Position numbers and translations under genes: made by a program. A stretch of 64,000 bases of DNA. Origin: UBA7374 sp049890275 (lineage in GTDB: Bacteria; Verrucomicrobiota; Verrucomicrobiia; Opitutales; Coraliomargaritaceae). Position 1 is the stretch's first letter. Each line of letters begins with the position of its first letter. The stretch covers positions 166,505-230,504 of the forward strand of contig JBMHBT010000013.1 in NCBI GenBank assembly GCA_049890275.1, in the 5' to 3' direction. Below, one piece after another: positions 52,822 through 63,651 of the stretch. Under the pieces are notes generated by a model, which saw nothing but the letters and a program-made list of their open reading frames with translations, was not told the origin of the DNA and searched no databases.

Positions 52822-53874
52822 TTAGGCTGGGGTTAGCCGGGTGCGCCGACGGAGTTGCAGCCAGAGGGCCCAGGCCTGAGCCTTGAGGATGCGGCGGGCT
52901 TTTTCGATTTCTGCTTTTCGTTGGGTGAGGTTTTCGTTGGCGATGACAGAGAGGTCGTCGAGGTTGTAGAGGTATAGGCTGTCAAGTGGATGGACTGCGG
53001 GGTCGATATCGCGGGGCATGGCGAGGTCGAGGAGGAAGAAGGCTTTTCCGGCGCGCTTACGGAGGGCCTGTTGAACGATCTCCATGGTGAGGATGTGACC
53101 CGGTGCAGCGGTTGAACTGACGACAATATCAAAGCGGTGGAGTTGGGCGGGGAAGTCTTCGAAATCGATCGCGGCACCGCCGAGTTGACGGGCGAGTTTT
53201 TGGGCGTTTTCGAGGGTACGGCTACTGACAGAGATATCGGCAACGCCTCGATTGACTAGTGCCTGTGCTGTGGCGGCGCCGACTTCTCCGGAGCCGAGGA
53301 GGAGGACACGACTGTCGGAGAGGCGACCAAAGATACGGTTGGAGAGGTCTGCAGTAATGTTGCCGATTCCGACATGTCCGCGATTGATGCCTGTTTGGGT
53401 GCGGGCGGCTTTGGCGGCCTGAAAGCTTTTTTCGAAGAGGCGGCTGAGAACTGGACCGACGGATTGTGCGGTTTTAGCGCGGGCGTAGGCGTCTTTGACC
53501 TGACCGAGAATTTCGGGCTCGCCGACCATTTGCGAGTCGAGTCCGGCGGAGACTTCGCAGAGATGCTGGAGGGTGTCGAGGTTTTGGCGTCGGTATGCGT
53601 GTTGCCGGAAATCGTCGAGTTCGATCGCGCGTTGGTTGCAGAAATGTTCCTCGATGGCAGGGACTTGGTCAGGAGTGTTTGCCAGTCCGTAGATTTCGGT
53701 GCGGTTACAGGTGCCGAGGACGAGGCATTCCTGGAGGCCGGGGAAGGTGCGCAGGTTTTGGCCTAGGGCGTCGGCCTGGTCGGGAGAGAGGGTGAAGCGT
53801 TCGCGTACTTCGAGGGGCGTGTCATGGTGGGAGCAACCAAAGACAAAGAGGGACTGCAGTGGATCTGCGCTCAT
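52822..53874 (-). CDS. hemA: Glutamyl-tRNA reductase
   Basis: HemA reduces glutamyl-tRNA to glutamate-1-semialdehyde, the first committed step of C5-pathway heme synthesis. The 350-residue protein has 'FVFGCSHHDTPLEVRE', the catalytic 'GTCNRTEIYG' (nucleophile C56), 'GEPEILGQVKDAYARA' and the NADP-binding 'VLLLGSGEVGAATAQAL'. The ATG at 53874 gives normal length; an in-frame TTG lies 15 bases upstream. It is the last gene of the regulator-hemH-hemX-hemA group read leftward. Confidence 0.95.
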   Translation of the reverse strand: MSADPLQSLFVFGCSHHDTPLEVRERFTLSPDQADALGQNLRTFPGLQECLVLGTCNRTEIYGLANTPDQVPAIEEHFCNQRAIELDDFRQHAYRRQNLDTLQHLCEVSAGLDSQMVGEPEILGQVKDAYARAKTAQSVGPVLSRLFEKSFQAAKAARTQTGINRGHVGIGNITADLSNRIFGRLSDSRVLLLGSGEVGAATAQALVNRGVADISVSSRTLENAQKLARQLGGAAIDFEDFPAQLHRFDIVVSSTAAPGHILTMEIVQQALRKRAGKAFFLLDLAMPRDIDPAVHPLDSLYLYNLDDLSVIANENLTQRKAEIEKARRILKAQAWALWLQLRRRTRLTPA

Positions 53875-53900
53875 GGGTAGTTTGTCCAATCGAGCGGGCC

Positions 53901-54764
53901 TCAGAGGTTAGTGGGTGCTTCTGGAGGAAGCGGTGTTGCGGGCTCGTCCAGATGGCGGGCATCTTGAACGGGCCAGAGTGCAAGGAGTGCGAGAAGGAAG
54001 AGAAGAATGGATGCGATGGCGTGGCGACGGGTGACGAGACGACCTTGTAACTGAAGGATGGCTACGCCGAGGTAGCCGGCCCAGACGAGGCAGGTAACAC
54101 TGAGTTTGAAGACGGGTACGAGGTGGCTGTTGCGGAGGTAGAAAATGGCTCCAAAGAGGAGTGCTGCGGTGAGGCCGAGCAGACTGGCGAGGAGGAGGCG
54201 TCGACCCATTGTGTCTAGTTTTTCGACGGAGGGGAGGTATTGGTAAATACCGCGGAATTTTTTCTGTTTGAGGCCATGTCTCTGGATGAGAAACATGAGT
54301 GCAACGAGTGCGACGAGTGCGAAGAGGCCGTAGCTGAAGAGGGCGAGGGTGGCGTGGAGTTCAATCCACGGGTTACTGCTAGAGAGGTCAGCAGGATAAG
54401 GGCGGTCGAGTCCGGGAATAAGGCTGGCAAAGCCGCCGAAGGCGGCCAATGCGGCGACAAAGAAACCGAGTAAGCGGATACGAAAAGCGGGCCCTACGAT
54501 AAAATAGAGGAGGACGACTGACCAGATGATAAACTGCGCGATCTCAAAAGCATTGCCGAGGGGGCAGCCTTTGACTTCGAGTCCGCGAAGGTTCAGGCCG
54601 ATGGTTTGAAGGGCGAACCCCAGGGTGGTCAGAGTAGAGACAAGTGCGGGGAGATAGGAGCGGCGTAGTAGGAGGGGGAGGAGACCAGTGAGAAAGGCGC
54701 TCGCATACAGGCAGGCGCCGATAACGAGTGTGAGCCGGGCCGGGTTGTCGAGTGCTTCGGTCAT
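53901..54764 (-). CDS. HemX/CcsA-like cytochrome c assembly family membrane protein
   Basis: The 287-residue protein has about eight hydrophobic segments and belongs to the CcsA/HemX-type family ('NPWIELHATLALFSYGLFALVALVALMFLI', landmark 'WIELHATLALFSYG', is the region where the WWD-type heme-handling motif lies in CcsA). In several bacteria hemX sits next to hemA and lowers glutamyl-tRNA reductase levels; in others the family works in cytochrome c maturation. Here the placement immediately before hemA favours the HemX role, although I cannot exclude CcsA function. Confidence 0.78.
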   Translation of the reverse strand: MTEALDNPARLTLVIGACLYASAFLTGLLPLLLRRSYLPALVSTLTTLGFALQTIGLNLRGLEVKGCPLGNAFEIAQFIIWSVVLLYFIVGPAFRIRLLGFFVAALAAFGGFASLIPGLDRPYPADLSSSNPWIELHATLALFSYGLFALVALVALMFLIQRHGLKQKKFRGIYQYLPSVEKLDTMGRRLLLASLLGLTAALLFGAIFYLRNSHLVPVFKLSVTCLVWAGYLGVAILQLQGRLVTRRHAIASILLFLLALLALWPVQDARHLDEPATPLPPEAPTNL

Positions 54765-54831
54765 ATCGTCCGGAGAGACTGGAGGAAAGTGGCAGGCTTG
54801 CCAAGTCTGTTGCGACTGGTGGCGGGGTGCA

Positions 54832-55908
<1,077 letters not shown>

Positions 55909-55939
55909 TATTTGAGAAGGTAGCTGAGTGGGTGGCTTG

Positions 55940-57073
55940 TCAAACAGAAGGTGTCTTTCTCTGGAGTCGATAGGATCGGGGTGATTGACCGGTACGCGCT
56001 TTAAACCAAGCGGAGAAATGGTGTGGTTCGGGGTAGCCGGACAGACGTCCAACTTCCATGATAGGGAGATCGGTGTGGGTCAGGCAATGTTGGGCATGAT
56101 TGAGTCGTACGCGGCTGATTAGCTGGTAAGGGCTGGCGAGTTCCGCTTCGCGCAAGGCTAGTTCGAGTACCCTGCGGGAGGTATTGACTGCACGTGCGAG
56201 GGCGGTTGTGTCGAGCTTGGCATCTTGGAAATGTTCATGGATGTAATTAACAGCTGCTTGTGCCAGACGTGCCGGTCGTGAAGCGAGTGAAGAATCTCGG
56301 ATGATGAGCTTGGACGGTCCGACAAAATGAATGTTCGGTTTGGGCGCAGTCTTACGGGAGAAGCATCTTTGGAGTTGTTTTGCCGCTTCCTTTCCACAGG
56401 CAATCATGGGTAGTTCAAAACTGGTGATACCGATTCTGGCAAAAATGGACTCGGTGGGCTCATTGTCGATGGAGGTGAGCAAGTAGTCGTGCCCGCACTC
56501 AAGGCCGAGCTGGTTGGACTTGAGAATGTATTCACGGGCAAGGCGGTCGCTGCTGCAGAACACACCGAGTATACCATCGTCTTTGTTTAAGCTGGTGATT
56601 TGTTCGTGGAGGAGCGGACCGCGTTGTAGGCGTGTATAGGATTTTTGACCCAATCCGTCGTCAAATCCGTTTCTTCTCAGTTCATTAAAGTGAATGTTGC
56701 CGGATGCATAGTAGGCAAAGTGGTCCGCTCCTTGTTCTTGGAGGTGCTGGGCGGCTTCCTGACCCATCGAAAAGTCTTCTAAGCAGACGCTTGTTGTGCA
56801 GCTGATTTCGGAGAAGTTGAAGAGATTAATCGCGTGGACTCCGTTCTTGTGCAGTCCGGCAATCCAGCGGTCGCTAATGAAAGTGCCGATGGCGCCGGAT
56901 AATTGGCCGGATTCAGACAGTTGCATGAGGGTTGTCTCAAAGCCGTATTGTAAGGGGATGAGTCTCCAGTTGAGCCCGGATTCACGAACATACTCACAGA
57001 CGCCTTGAAAGATTTCGCCAGCATGTCGAAAGTTCAGGTCGTAGGCAACGGCTACATTGATTTGATTCTCCAT
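55940..57073 (-). CDS. XylR-like transcription regulator: periplasmic-binding-like plus AraC domain
   Basis: The 377-residue protein has an N-terminal sugar-binding-type domain (about 1-265, with LacI/PBP-like strands and 'GIFCSSDRLAREYILKSNQLGLECGHDYLLTSIDNEP', landmark 'CSSDRLAREYI') and a C-terminal AraC helix-turn-helix domain (about 275-370, with 'LDTTALARAVNTSRRVLE' and 'LPIMEVGRLSGYPEPHHFSAWFKARTGQSPRSYR', landmark 'HHFSAWFKARTG'). There is no N-terminal LacI HTH, as in Verrucomicrobial/enteric XylR. It is divergent from gmd (77-base gap) and precedes hemH by 31 bases, so it could regulate either, or a sugar operon elsewhere. Confidence 0.85.
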   Translation of the reverse strand: MENQINVAVAYDLNFRHAGEIFQGVCEYVRESGLNWRLIPLQYGFETTLMQLSESGQLSGAIGTFISDRWIAGLHKNGVHAINLFNFSEISCTTSVCLEDFSMGQEAAQHLQEQGADHFAYYASGNIHFNELRRNGFDDGLGQKSYTRLQRGPLLHEQITSLNKDDGILGVFCSSDRLAREYILKSNQLGLECGHDYLLTSIDNEPTESIFARIGITSFELPMIACGKEAAKQLQRCFSRKTAPKPNIHFVGPSKLIIRDSSLASRPARLAQAAVNYIHEHFQDAKLDTTALARAVNTSRRVLELALREAELASPYQLISRVRLNHAQHCLTHTDLPIMEVGRLSGYPEPHHFSAWFKARTGQSPRSYRLQRKTPSV

Positions 57074-57150
57074 TAATTCGCAAATATATGAATAAAAATG
57101 CGTAAATACGAAAAGACAAATCCGTACAATTAGTTTATTTTTGTCATTCT

Positions 57151-58173
57151 ATGAAAAAAGCATTGATTACAGGTATCACTGGGCAGGATGGATCTTATCT
57201 TGCGGAATTACTTTTAGAAAAGGGCTACGAGGTGCACGGCATCATCCGCCGCAGTTCAACTTTCAATACCAGCCGGATTGATCATCTCTACAATGATCCG
57301 CATGTGCACGGTACAAAGCTCTTCTTACATTACGGCGATTTAGCTGACGGGGTCATGCTGATGAAGCTGCTTTATCAACTTCAGCCCGATGAGATCTATC
57401 ATTTGGCTGCGCAGAGCCATGTGCGTGTATCTTTTGATGTGCCGGAGTATACCGGGGATGTTACGGGTTTAGGGACAGTGCGCTTACTGGAGGCCATTCG
57501 CGAAGTGGGTCTGGAGGGGAAATGTCGGTTCTATCAGGCATCCTCATCGGAGATGTTTGGTATGGTGCAAGAGGTACCGCAGACTGAAAAGACACCTTTT
57601 TATCCGCGTTCACCGTACGGCTGTGCCAAGGTCTATGCCTATTGGCTGACGGTGAACTACCGCGAGTCTTATAAAATACATGCTACGAATGGTATCCTCT
57701 TTAACCATGAGTCGCCTCGTCGTGGTGAGACATTTGTAACGCGTAAAATTACGCGGGCGGCGACACGAATTAAGATGGGTTTGCAGGATAAGCTCTATCT
57801 GGGTAATCTCGACGCGCAGCGTGACTGGGGTTATGCGAAGGAATATGTCGAGGCGATGTGGTTGATGCTCCAGCAGGATGAAGGCGATGATTATGTCATG
57901 GCTACGAATGAGACGCACTCGGTGAAAGAGTTTGTGATGGAAACATTTAGCTTACTCGATTTGGATTGGGAAGAGTACGTGGATTATGACAAGCGCTATG
58001 AACGTCCCACCGAGGTGGATCTACTGATTGGCGATCCGGCCAAGGCAAAGAAGCAATTGGATTGGGAGCCAAAAGTACGCTTCAATGAGTTAGTGAAAAT
58101 CATGGTTGATCACGATCTTGTGCTGGCGAAGCAGGAATTGGCTTACAAACAGGCGACAGAGGAGTCGTGCTAA
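57151..58173 (+). CDS. gmd: GDP-mannose 4,6-dehydratase
   Basis: Gmd converts GDP-mannose to GDP-4-keto-6-deoxymannose, the first step of GDP-L-fucose synthesis. The 340-residue extended SDR has the NADP-binding 'GITGQDGSYLAELLLEKGY', 'IIRRSSTFNTSRIDHLY', the catalytic 'SSSEMFG' and 'SPYGCAKVYAYW' (YxxxK), and 'NHESPRRGETFVTRKI', all diagnostic. Length and motifs are standard. fcl follows 27 bases later. Confidence 0.96.
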   Translation: MKKALITGITGQDGSYLAELLLEKGYEVHGIIRRSSTFNTSRIDHLYNDPHVHGTKLFLHYGDLADGVMLMKLLYQLQPDEIYHLAAQSHVRVSFDVPEYTGDVTGLGTVRLLEAIREVGLEGKCRFYQASSSEMFGMVQEVPQTEKTPFYPRSPYGCAKVYAYWLTVNYRESYKIHATNGILFNHESPRRGETFVTRKITRAATRIKMGLQDKLYLGNLDAQRDWGYAKEYVEAMWLMLQQDEGDDYVMATNETHSVKEFVMETFSLLDLDWEEYVDYDKRYERPTEVDLLIGDPAKAKKQLDWEPKVRFNELVKIMVDHDLVLAKQELAYKQATEESC

Positions 58174-58200
58174 GGTTTTTTATCCAAGTGATTCAGTCTC

Positions 58201-59148
58201 ATGGACACTCTATCAAAAATCTATGTTGCCGGTCATCGTGGAATGGTTGGATCGGCTGTTGTGCGTGCTTTGCGTGCGCAGGGGTTTGAAAACATCCTCA
58301 CCCGGACCCGTACTGAGCTGGATTTAACCAATCAATCGCAGGTGCGTGCCTTTTACGAGTCGGAGAAACCGGATGTTGCGATTATTGCGGCTGCGCGAGT
58401 GGGTGGTATTCACGCGAACAACGAGTATCCGGCAGAGTTCCTGTTTGAAAATCTGTCGATTGCTCAAAATACGATCGATGAGGCCTACCGGGCTGGTGTT
58501 GGGCGTTTACTTTTTTTGGGAAGTACCTGTATCTATCCGAAGTTTGCGGAGCAGCCGATAAAGGAATCCTCCTTACTGACGTCTGAGCTCGAACCAACGA
58601 ATGAAGCCTACGCGATTGCCAAGATTGCCGGCCTTAAGCTCTGCCAGTTTTATCGTCGCCAGTACGGTGTCTGTTATCACTCCGCAATGCCTACGAATTT
58701 GTATGGACCGGGAGATAACTACCATCCGCAAAATTCTCATGTTTTGCCGGCTTTGATCCGGCGTTTCCATGAGGCGACTGAGAATAAAACTCCTGAGGTG
58801 GCTATTTGGGGTACCGGTCAGCCACTGCGCGAATTTCTTCATGCGGACGATGCTGCCTCCGGCATCTTACACTTATTACAACTGGAAAATCCACCTGACT
58901 GGGTCAACCTCGGCTGCGGCGAGGATATCTCAATTGGTGATCTCGCTCGCTTGGTGAGAAAGACAGTTGGGTACACTGGTGAGATTCACTTCGATACGAG
59001 TAAGCCGGATGGTACACCGCGCAAATTGACCGATATCTCGCTGATTCAGTCCACTGGGTGGAAGCCTTCGATTGAGATCGAGTCGGGTGTTGCCCAGGCT
59101 TACGAATCTTTTCTCGAAGAGAGCGCTGCTCGTACCTTACGCCAATAG
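58201..59148 (+). CDS. fcl: GDP-L-fucose synthase
   Basis: Fcl (WcaG) epimerises and reduces GDP-4-keto-6-deoxymannose to GDP-L-fucose. The 315-residue protein shows 'VAGHRGMVGSAVVRAL', 'AARVGGIHANN', 'FLGSTCIYPKFAEQPIKE' with the active-site cysteine, 'NEAYAIAKIAGLKLC' (YxxxK) and 'MPTNLYGPGDNYHPQNSHVLPALI'. It is the second gene of the gmd-fcl operon, so L-fucose or a derivative is likely used in surface glycans. Its 3' end faces the PP2C phosphatase gene at ten bases. Confidence 0.96.
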   Translation: MDTLSKIYVAGHRGMVGSAVVRALRAQGFENILTRTRTELDLTNQSQVRAFYESEKPDVAIIAAARVGGIHANNEYPAEFLFENLSIAQNTIDEAYRAGVGRLLFLGSTCIYPKFAEQPIKESSLLTSELEPTNEAYAIAKIAGLKLCQFYRRQYGVCYHSAMPTNLYGPGDNYHPQNSHVLPALIRRFHEATENKTPEVAIWGTGQPLREFLHADDAASGILHLLQLENPPDWVNLGCGEDISIGDLARLVRKTVGYTGEIHFDTSKPDGTPRKLTDISLIQSTGWKPSIEIESGVAQAYESFLEESAARTLRQ

Positions 59149-59158
59149 GGCACCGAGA

Positions 59159-60361
59159 TTAAGTGACTTCGAAGCCGAGCAGGGTGATATCGTCCTGCTG
59201 GCCTCCGTTTCCAGAGTGCTTCACGGCAGCATTGTAGACTGCATCGATCCCTTCCTGAATCGGGCGGTGGAGGTGTTCCCGCAGGCACTGTATAATACGC
59301 TCCTGACCAAACTCCTCTTCATTGGGGCTGGCCGCTTCGAGGATGCCGTCTGTGAAGGTGTAGAATCGGTCGTATCGGTTCATTTCAATTTCAACGGGGG
59401 CAGAGGCTTTCCCTCCGGGTAATCCCATAACCATTCCCGGGGGCATCGGAACCGGCTCCAGTGTATTTTCAATTGCGCGATAGAGTAGGTTGAGGGGGTG
59501 TCCGGCGTGTGAGAGATGGAGGGTGCGACTGCCATTTTGGTTCCGCCGACTGAAGTGACCGGCAATACCTGTGACAAAGCCGTCTTTTAATTGGCTACCC
59601 AATTCTTTATTGATAGCGTTGAGAAAGACATCGGGTTGGCCGCCGTAGACTTCCGCTTCATGAGCGCTGAGATACTTGAGCAGGACTGTGTAGAAGGCTG
59701 CGCTGAATCCGTGCCCGCAGACATCCCCCATGTAAAAAAGCGTGTGTTCCTTTGGGTTGCGGGGGAAGCTCAGGATATCGCCGCCTACGGATGTCATCGG
59801 TTTCCAGAGGTGGCCAATAGCGAGATGTGCATTTTCCGGAACACGTCCTGGGATGATCACGCTTTGCACTTTCCTCGCGCTTTCGTAGTCGGCCCGCATA
59901 TTCACGTTTTGTTCCCGAAGCTGCCGCTCACTTTTGGCCAGTTGCTTCTGGGCAATAAATTCGGAGGTGATATCGCGCGAGATGCCGATGATGCCGATGG
60001 ATTCATCTGAATCCAAATGGAGGGGGGCTTTCGAAGAGGTCACCCAACTAATGGAACCGTCCGGCCAGGTTTCTTTTTCGATCTTGTTGACCAGAGGTTT
60101 GCCCGTACGGAGGATCTCTTTCTCGTCGTCGAAGGCTTGCTGGGCGTGTTCCTGAGAAAAGAGATCAAAGTCTGTTAAGCCTTCCAGTTCTCCGGGTTCT
60201 TCAAAACCATGCATTTCAGCCAGTGATTGGCTGACGGTGACGAATCGACTTTGTCGGTCCTTAATGTAGATGCGGTCGGCTGACTGTTCCATAAGGATTG
60301 TAAACAGTCGCTCCGTTGAGGCTTTGAGCAGTTTAGCTTCTTTGTCCGGTTTATCCGACAT
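59159..60361 (-). CDS. PAS-domain PP2C-type (SpoIIE/RsbU-like) protein phosphatase
   Basis: The 400-residue protein begins with a PAS domain at about 15-130 ('TILMEQSADRIYIKDRQSRFVTVSQSLAEMHGF', landmark 'DRIYIKDRQSRF'), a coiled-coil linker (about 130-160), and a C-terminal SpoIIE/PP2C phosphatase with 'VQSVIIPGRVPENAHLAIGHLWKPMTSVGGDIL' (landmark 'MTSVGGDILSF'), 'MGDVCGHGFSAA' and 'TFTDGILEAASPN'. Both metal-site aspartate motifs are there. Such proteins dephosphorylate anti-anti-sigma factors in RsbU-type partner-switching; no RsbV/RsbW genes are visible here. The ATG at 60361 is preferred to the TTG five codons upstream. Confidence 0.9.
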   Translation of the reverse strand: MSDKPDKEAKLLKASTERLFTILMEQSADRIYIKDRQSRFVTVSQSLAEMHGFEEPGELEGLTDFDLFSQEHAQQAFDDEKEILRTGKPLVNKIEKETWPDGSISWVTSSKAPLHLDSDESIGIIGISRDITSEFIAQKQLAKSERQLREQNVNMRADYESARKVQSVIIPGRVPENAHLAIGHLWKPMTSVGGDILSFPRNPKEHTLFYMGDVCGHGFSAAFYTVLLKYLSAHEAEVYGGQPDVFLNAINKELGSQLKDGFVTGIAGHFSRRNQNGSRTLHLSHAGHPLNLLYRAIENTLEPVPMPPGMVMGLPGGKASAPVEIEMNRYDRFYTFTDGILEAASPNEEEFGQERIIQCLREHLHRPIQEGIDAVYNAAVKHSGNGGQQDDITLLGFEVT

Positions 60362-60472
60362 CGTTGTTTCAGACAATCAAGTTGTGTTCGAATGGCAATC
60401 TTTCGATTCGTCGAATTCTCTGTTTCTTTACTCTGGCCAAGTTGGTTTTCATCGATTGCTTGTTGGATAGAT

Positions 60473-60928
60473 ATGCGCTCTGTAATACAGCGGGTGAGTC
60501 GTGCTTCGGTACGTGTGGAAGGGGATCTTGTTGCCTCTGTGGACCGAGGTCTCTTATTGCTTTTGGGTGTCGGCCAGGAAGATAATCAAGGGGATGTGGA
60601 ATGGTTGGCTACCAAGGTGTCCCGGCTTCGGATCTGGGAGGACGAAGAAGGTTTGATGAATCGTTCTCTGGCGGATGTGGGTGGTTCTGTTTTAGTGGTT
60701 AGCCAGTTCACTCTCTGGGGTAACCTGAAGAAGGGCAGTCGTCCCTCTTATAACCGAGCGGCTTCGCCGGAACCGGCTCGAGTACTCTACGAAGCTTTTG
60801 TCCAGCGGCTGTCTGCAATTATGGAGAAGCCTGTGCCGAGTGGTCGTTTTGGTCAGCACATGGACGTTGAATTGTTGAATGACGGTCCTGTGACTCTGAT
60901 TCTGGACTCCCGGGAGCGCGCATTTTGA
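60473..60928 (+). CDS. dtd: D-aminoacyl-tRNA deacylase
   Basis: Dtd hydrolyses D-amino acids from tRNA. Beginning at ATG 60473 it is 151 residues, starting 'MRSVIQRVSRASV', with the family motifs 'SQFTLWGNLKKGSRPSY' and the C-terminal 'NDGPVTLILDS' (Gly-cis-Pro type site). The open frame continues upstream to 60392 but that lead is not Dtd-like. Three bases before its stop codon is complete, the next gene's possible TTG start begins. Length and motifs are typical. Confidence 0.94.
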   Translation: MRSVIQRVSRASVRVEGDLVASVDRGLLLLLGVGQEDNQGDVEWLATKVSRLRIWEDEEGLMNRSLADVGGSVLVVSQFTLWGNLKKGSRPSYNRAASPEPARVLYEAFVQRLSAIMEKPVPSGRFGQHMDVELLNDGPVTLILDSRERAF

Positions 60929-60939
60929 GAAAAAAGAGG

Positions 60940-61467
60940 ATGGCAAAAGTACTGACTCGTTCTTTTTTCAATCGGGATACGCTCGAAGTGGCGAGAGAAT
61001 TGCCGGGTCGGCTGCTTTGCCGCCGCTTATCTTCCGGAAAGATCCTTCGCGCTCGGATTACAGAAACCGAGGCTTACGATGGGAGAGAAGATCGTGCCTC
61101 GCATGCACATCGTGGGCCAACTCCTCGCAATGTAGTGATGTTTGGTCCGCCCGGGCATAGTTATCTTTATCTTTGTTACGGAATGCATTGGCTGCTCAAT
61201 ATCGTGACGCGCGAAAAAGGCTATCCGGCAGCGGTATTGATCCGTGGAGTCGAGGGAGTGGATGGTCCGGGACGAACCACCCGCTATTTTCAACTCAATG
61301 GAGCCGATAATGATCGCCTGCTCAGTCGGATGAACGGGCTTTGGCTGGAGGACGATGGATTTCGTCCAGAGTGTAAGGATGTTCTCGCCACCCCGCGTAT
61401 CGGGGTCAATTACGCCGGTCCGGAGTGGTCGGCTATGCCTTGGCGATTTCTTTGGAAGGCAGTCTAA
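60940..61467 (+). CDS. DNA-3-methyladenine glycosylase (AAG/MPG type)
   Basis: This base-excision-repair enzyme removes alkylated purines. The protein, 175 residues from the ATG at 60940, has the MPG pattern 'ITETEAYDGREDRASHAHRGPTPRN' (landmark 'ETEAYDGREDRASHA', containing the catalytic glutamate region) and 'FGPPGHSYLYLCYGMHWLLNIVT'. It is a little short but within range, ending soon after 'RIGVNYAG'. An in-frame TTG at 60925 overlapping the dtd 3' end is an alternative start and would fit tight translational linkage. It is co-directional with dtd. Confidence 0.9.
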   Translation: MAKVLTRSFFNRDTLEVARELPGRLLCRRLSSGKILRARITETEAYDGREDRASHAHRGPTPRNVVMFGPPGHSYLYLCYGMHWLLNIVTREKGYPAAVLIRGVEGVDGPGRTTRYFQLNGADNDRLLSRMNGLWLEDDGFRPECKDVLATPRIGVNYAGPEWSAMPWRFLWKAV

Positions 61468-61663
61468 TGAATCGCTGCAGAGAATGATTCGGAAGGGTGG
61501 AGTTTAAGGGCGCTCATGCTACAGAACTCAACTTTTGGAGTCTCTTTTGTATCAATTATCAAGGGTCTAACTCTTGCTTAAAGCGTTGATGATTTGGCTC
61601 TTGTAGAGGAAATTTTGTATATTTCTTCTTTTTAAAGGGAATAGCCGACCAGTTTCTCAGAAT

Positions 61664-61679
61664 TGGCACGCAGTGTGCT
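61664..61679 (+). promoter_or_regulatory. Sigma-54 promoter of amtB-glnK
   Basis: TGGCACGCAGTGTGCT agrees with the sigma-54 consensus TGGCACG-N4-TTGCW at all conserved positions except one (GTGC for TTGC). The GG at -25/-24 and GC at -13/-12 are spaced by exactly 12 bases. The start would be near 61690, giving a leader of about 85 bases before the amtB ATG. The rest of the 309-base gap (61468-61776) has no gene; no NtrC palindrome was found by eye. This is the position in which nitrogen-regulated amtB-glnK operons commonly carry such a promoter. Confidence 0.8.
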
Positions 61680-61776
61680 TATTTCCAAAACGTTCGTGTT
61701 TCTGCGAATACCCACTGCGGGGCCTATCGCCTCACAGTTCACATTCTAACACAACCTACTGAAACAACTAACAATC

Positions 61777-63210
<1,434 letters not shown>

Positions 63211-63251
63211 AGTCGATTCACATCAACCACCAACCATAGAAATATACGATT

Positions 63252-63590
63252 ATGAAATTGGTAAAAGCTATCATCAAGCCATTCAAGCTAGAGGAAGTGA
63301 AAGAAGCTCTTTCCGAAGTCGGTATCGAAGGTATGACCGTCACTGAAGTCAAAGGCTTCGGTCGTCAAAAAGGTCATACCGAGATCTACCGCGGCAGCGA
63401 GTATACTGTAGACTTTCTGCCTAAGGTTATGCTCGAAATCGTAGTCGATGACGATGAGGCGCAAAAGACTGCAGAGGCAGTCGCAAACGCCGCGAAGACA
63501 GGTAAGATTGGAGACGGTAAAGTCTTCATTTTGCCGGTCGAGTCAGCTATTCGCATCCGCACCGACGAGTCGGGCAGCGAGGCGCTCTAA
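63252..63590 (+). CDS. glnK: PII nitrogen-regulatory protein (GlnK/GlnB)
   Basis: The 112-residue protein is a standard PII: 'MKLVKAIIKPFKLEEVKEAL', 'VTEVKGFGRQKGHTEIYRGSEYTVDFLPK' with the T-loop tyrosine Y51 ('GSEY', the uridylylation site), and 'GDGKVFILPVESAIRIRTDE' near the C-terminus with the Walker-like nucleotide site. It is 41 bases downstream of amtB, the conserved GlnK arrangement, and would bind and close AmtB when nitrogen is plentiful. It is followed by a strong terminator. Confidence 0.96.
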   Translation: MKLVKAIIKPFKLEEVKEALSEVGIEGMTVTEVKGFGRQKGHTEIYRGSEYTVDFLPKVMLEIVVDDDEAQKTAEAVANAAKTGKIGDGKVFILPVESAIRIRTDESGSEAL

Positions 63591-63618
63591 TCGAACGATT
63601 TAGTACTTCTGCAAGAAC

Positions 63619-63651
63619 AGCGGTCACTCGGAAACGGGTGGCCGCTTTTTC
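63619..63651 (+). terminator. Terminator after glnK
   Basis: An 11-bp stem with two G-T pairs (AGCGGTCACTC against GGGTGGCCGCT, loop GGAAAC) is followed by a run of T. Confidence 0.9.
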
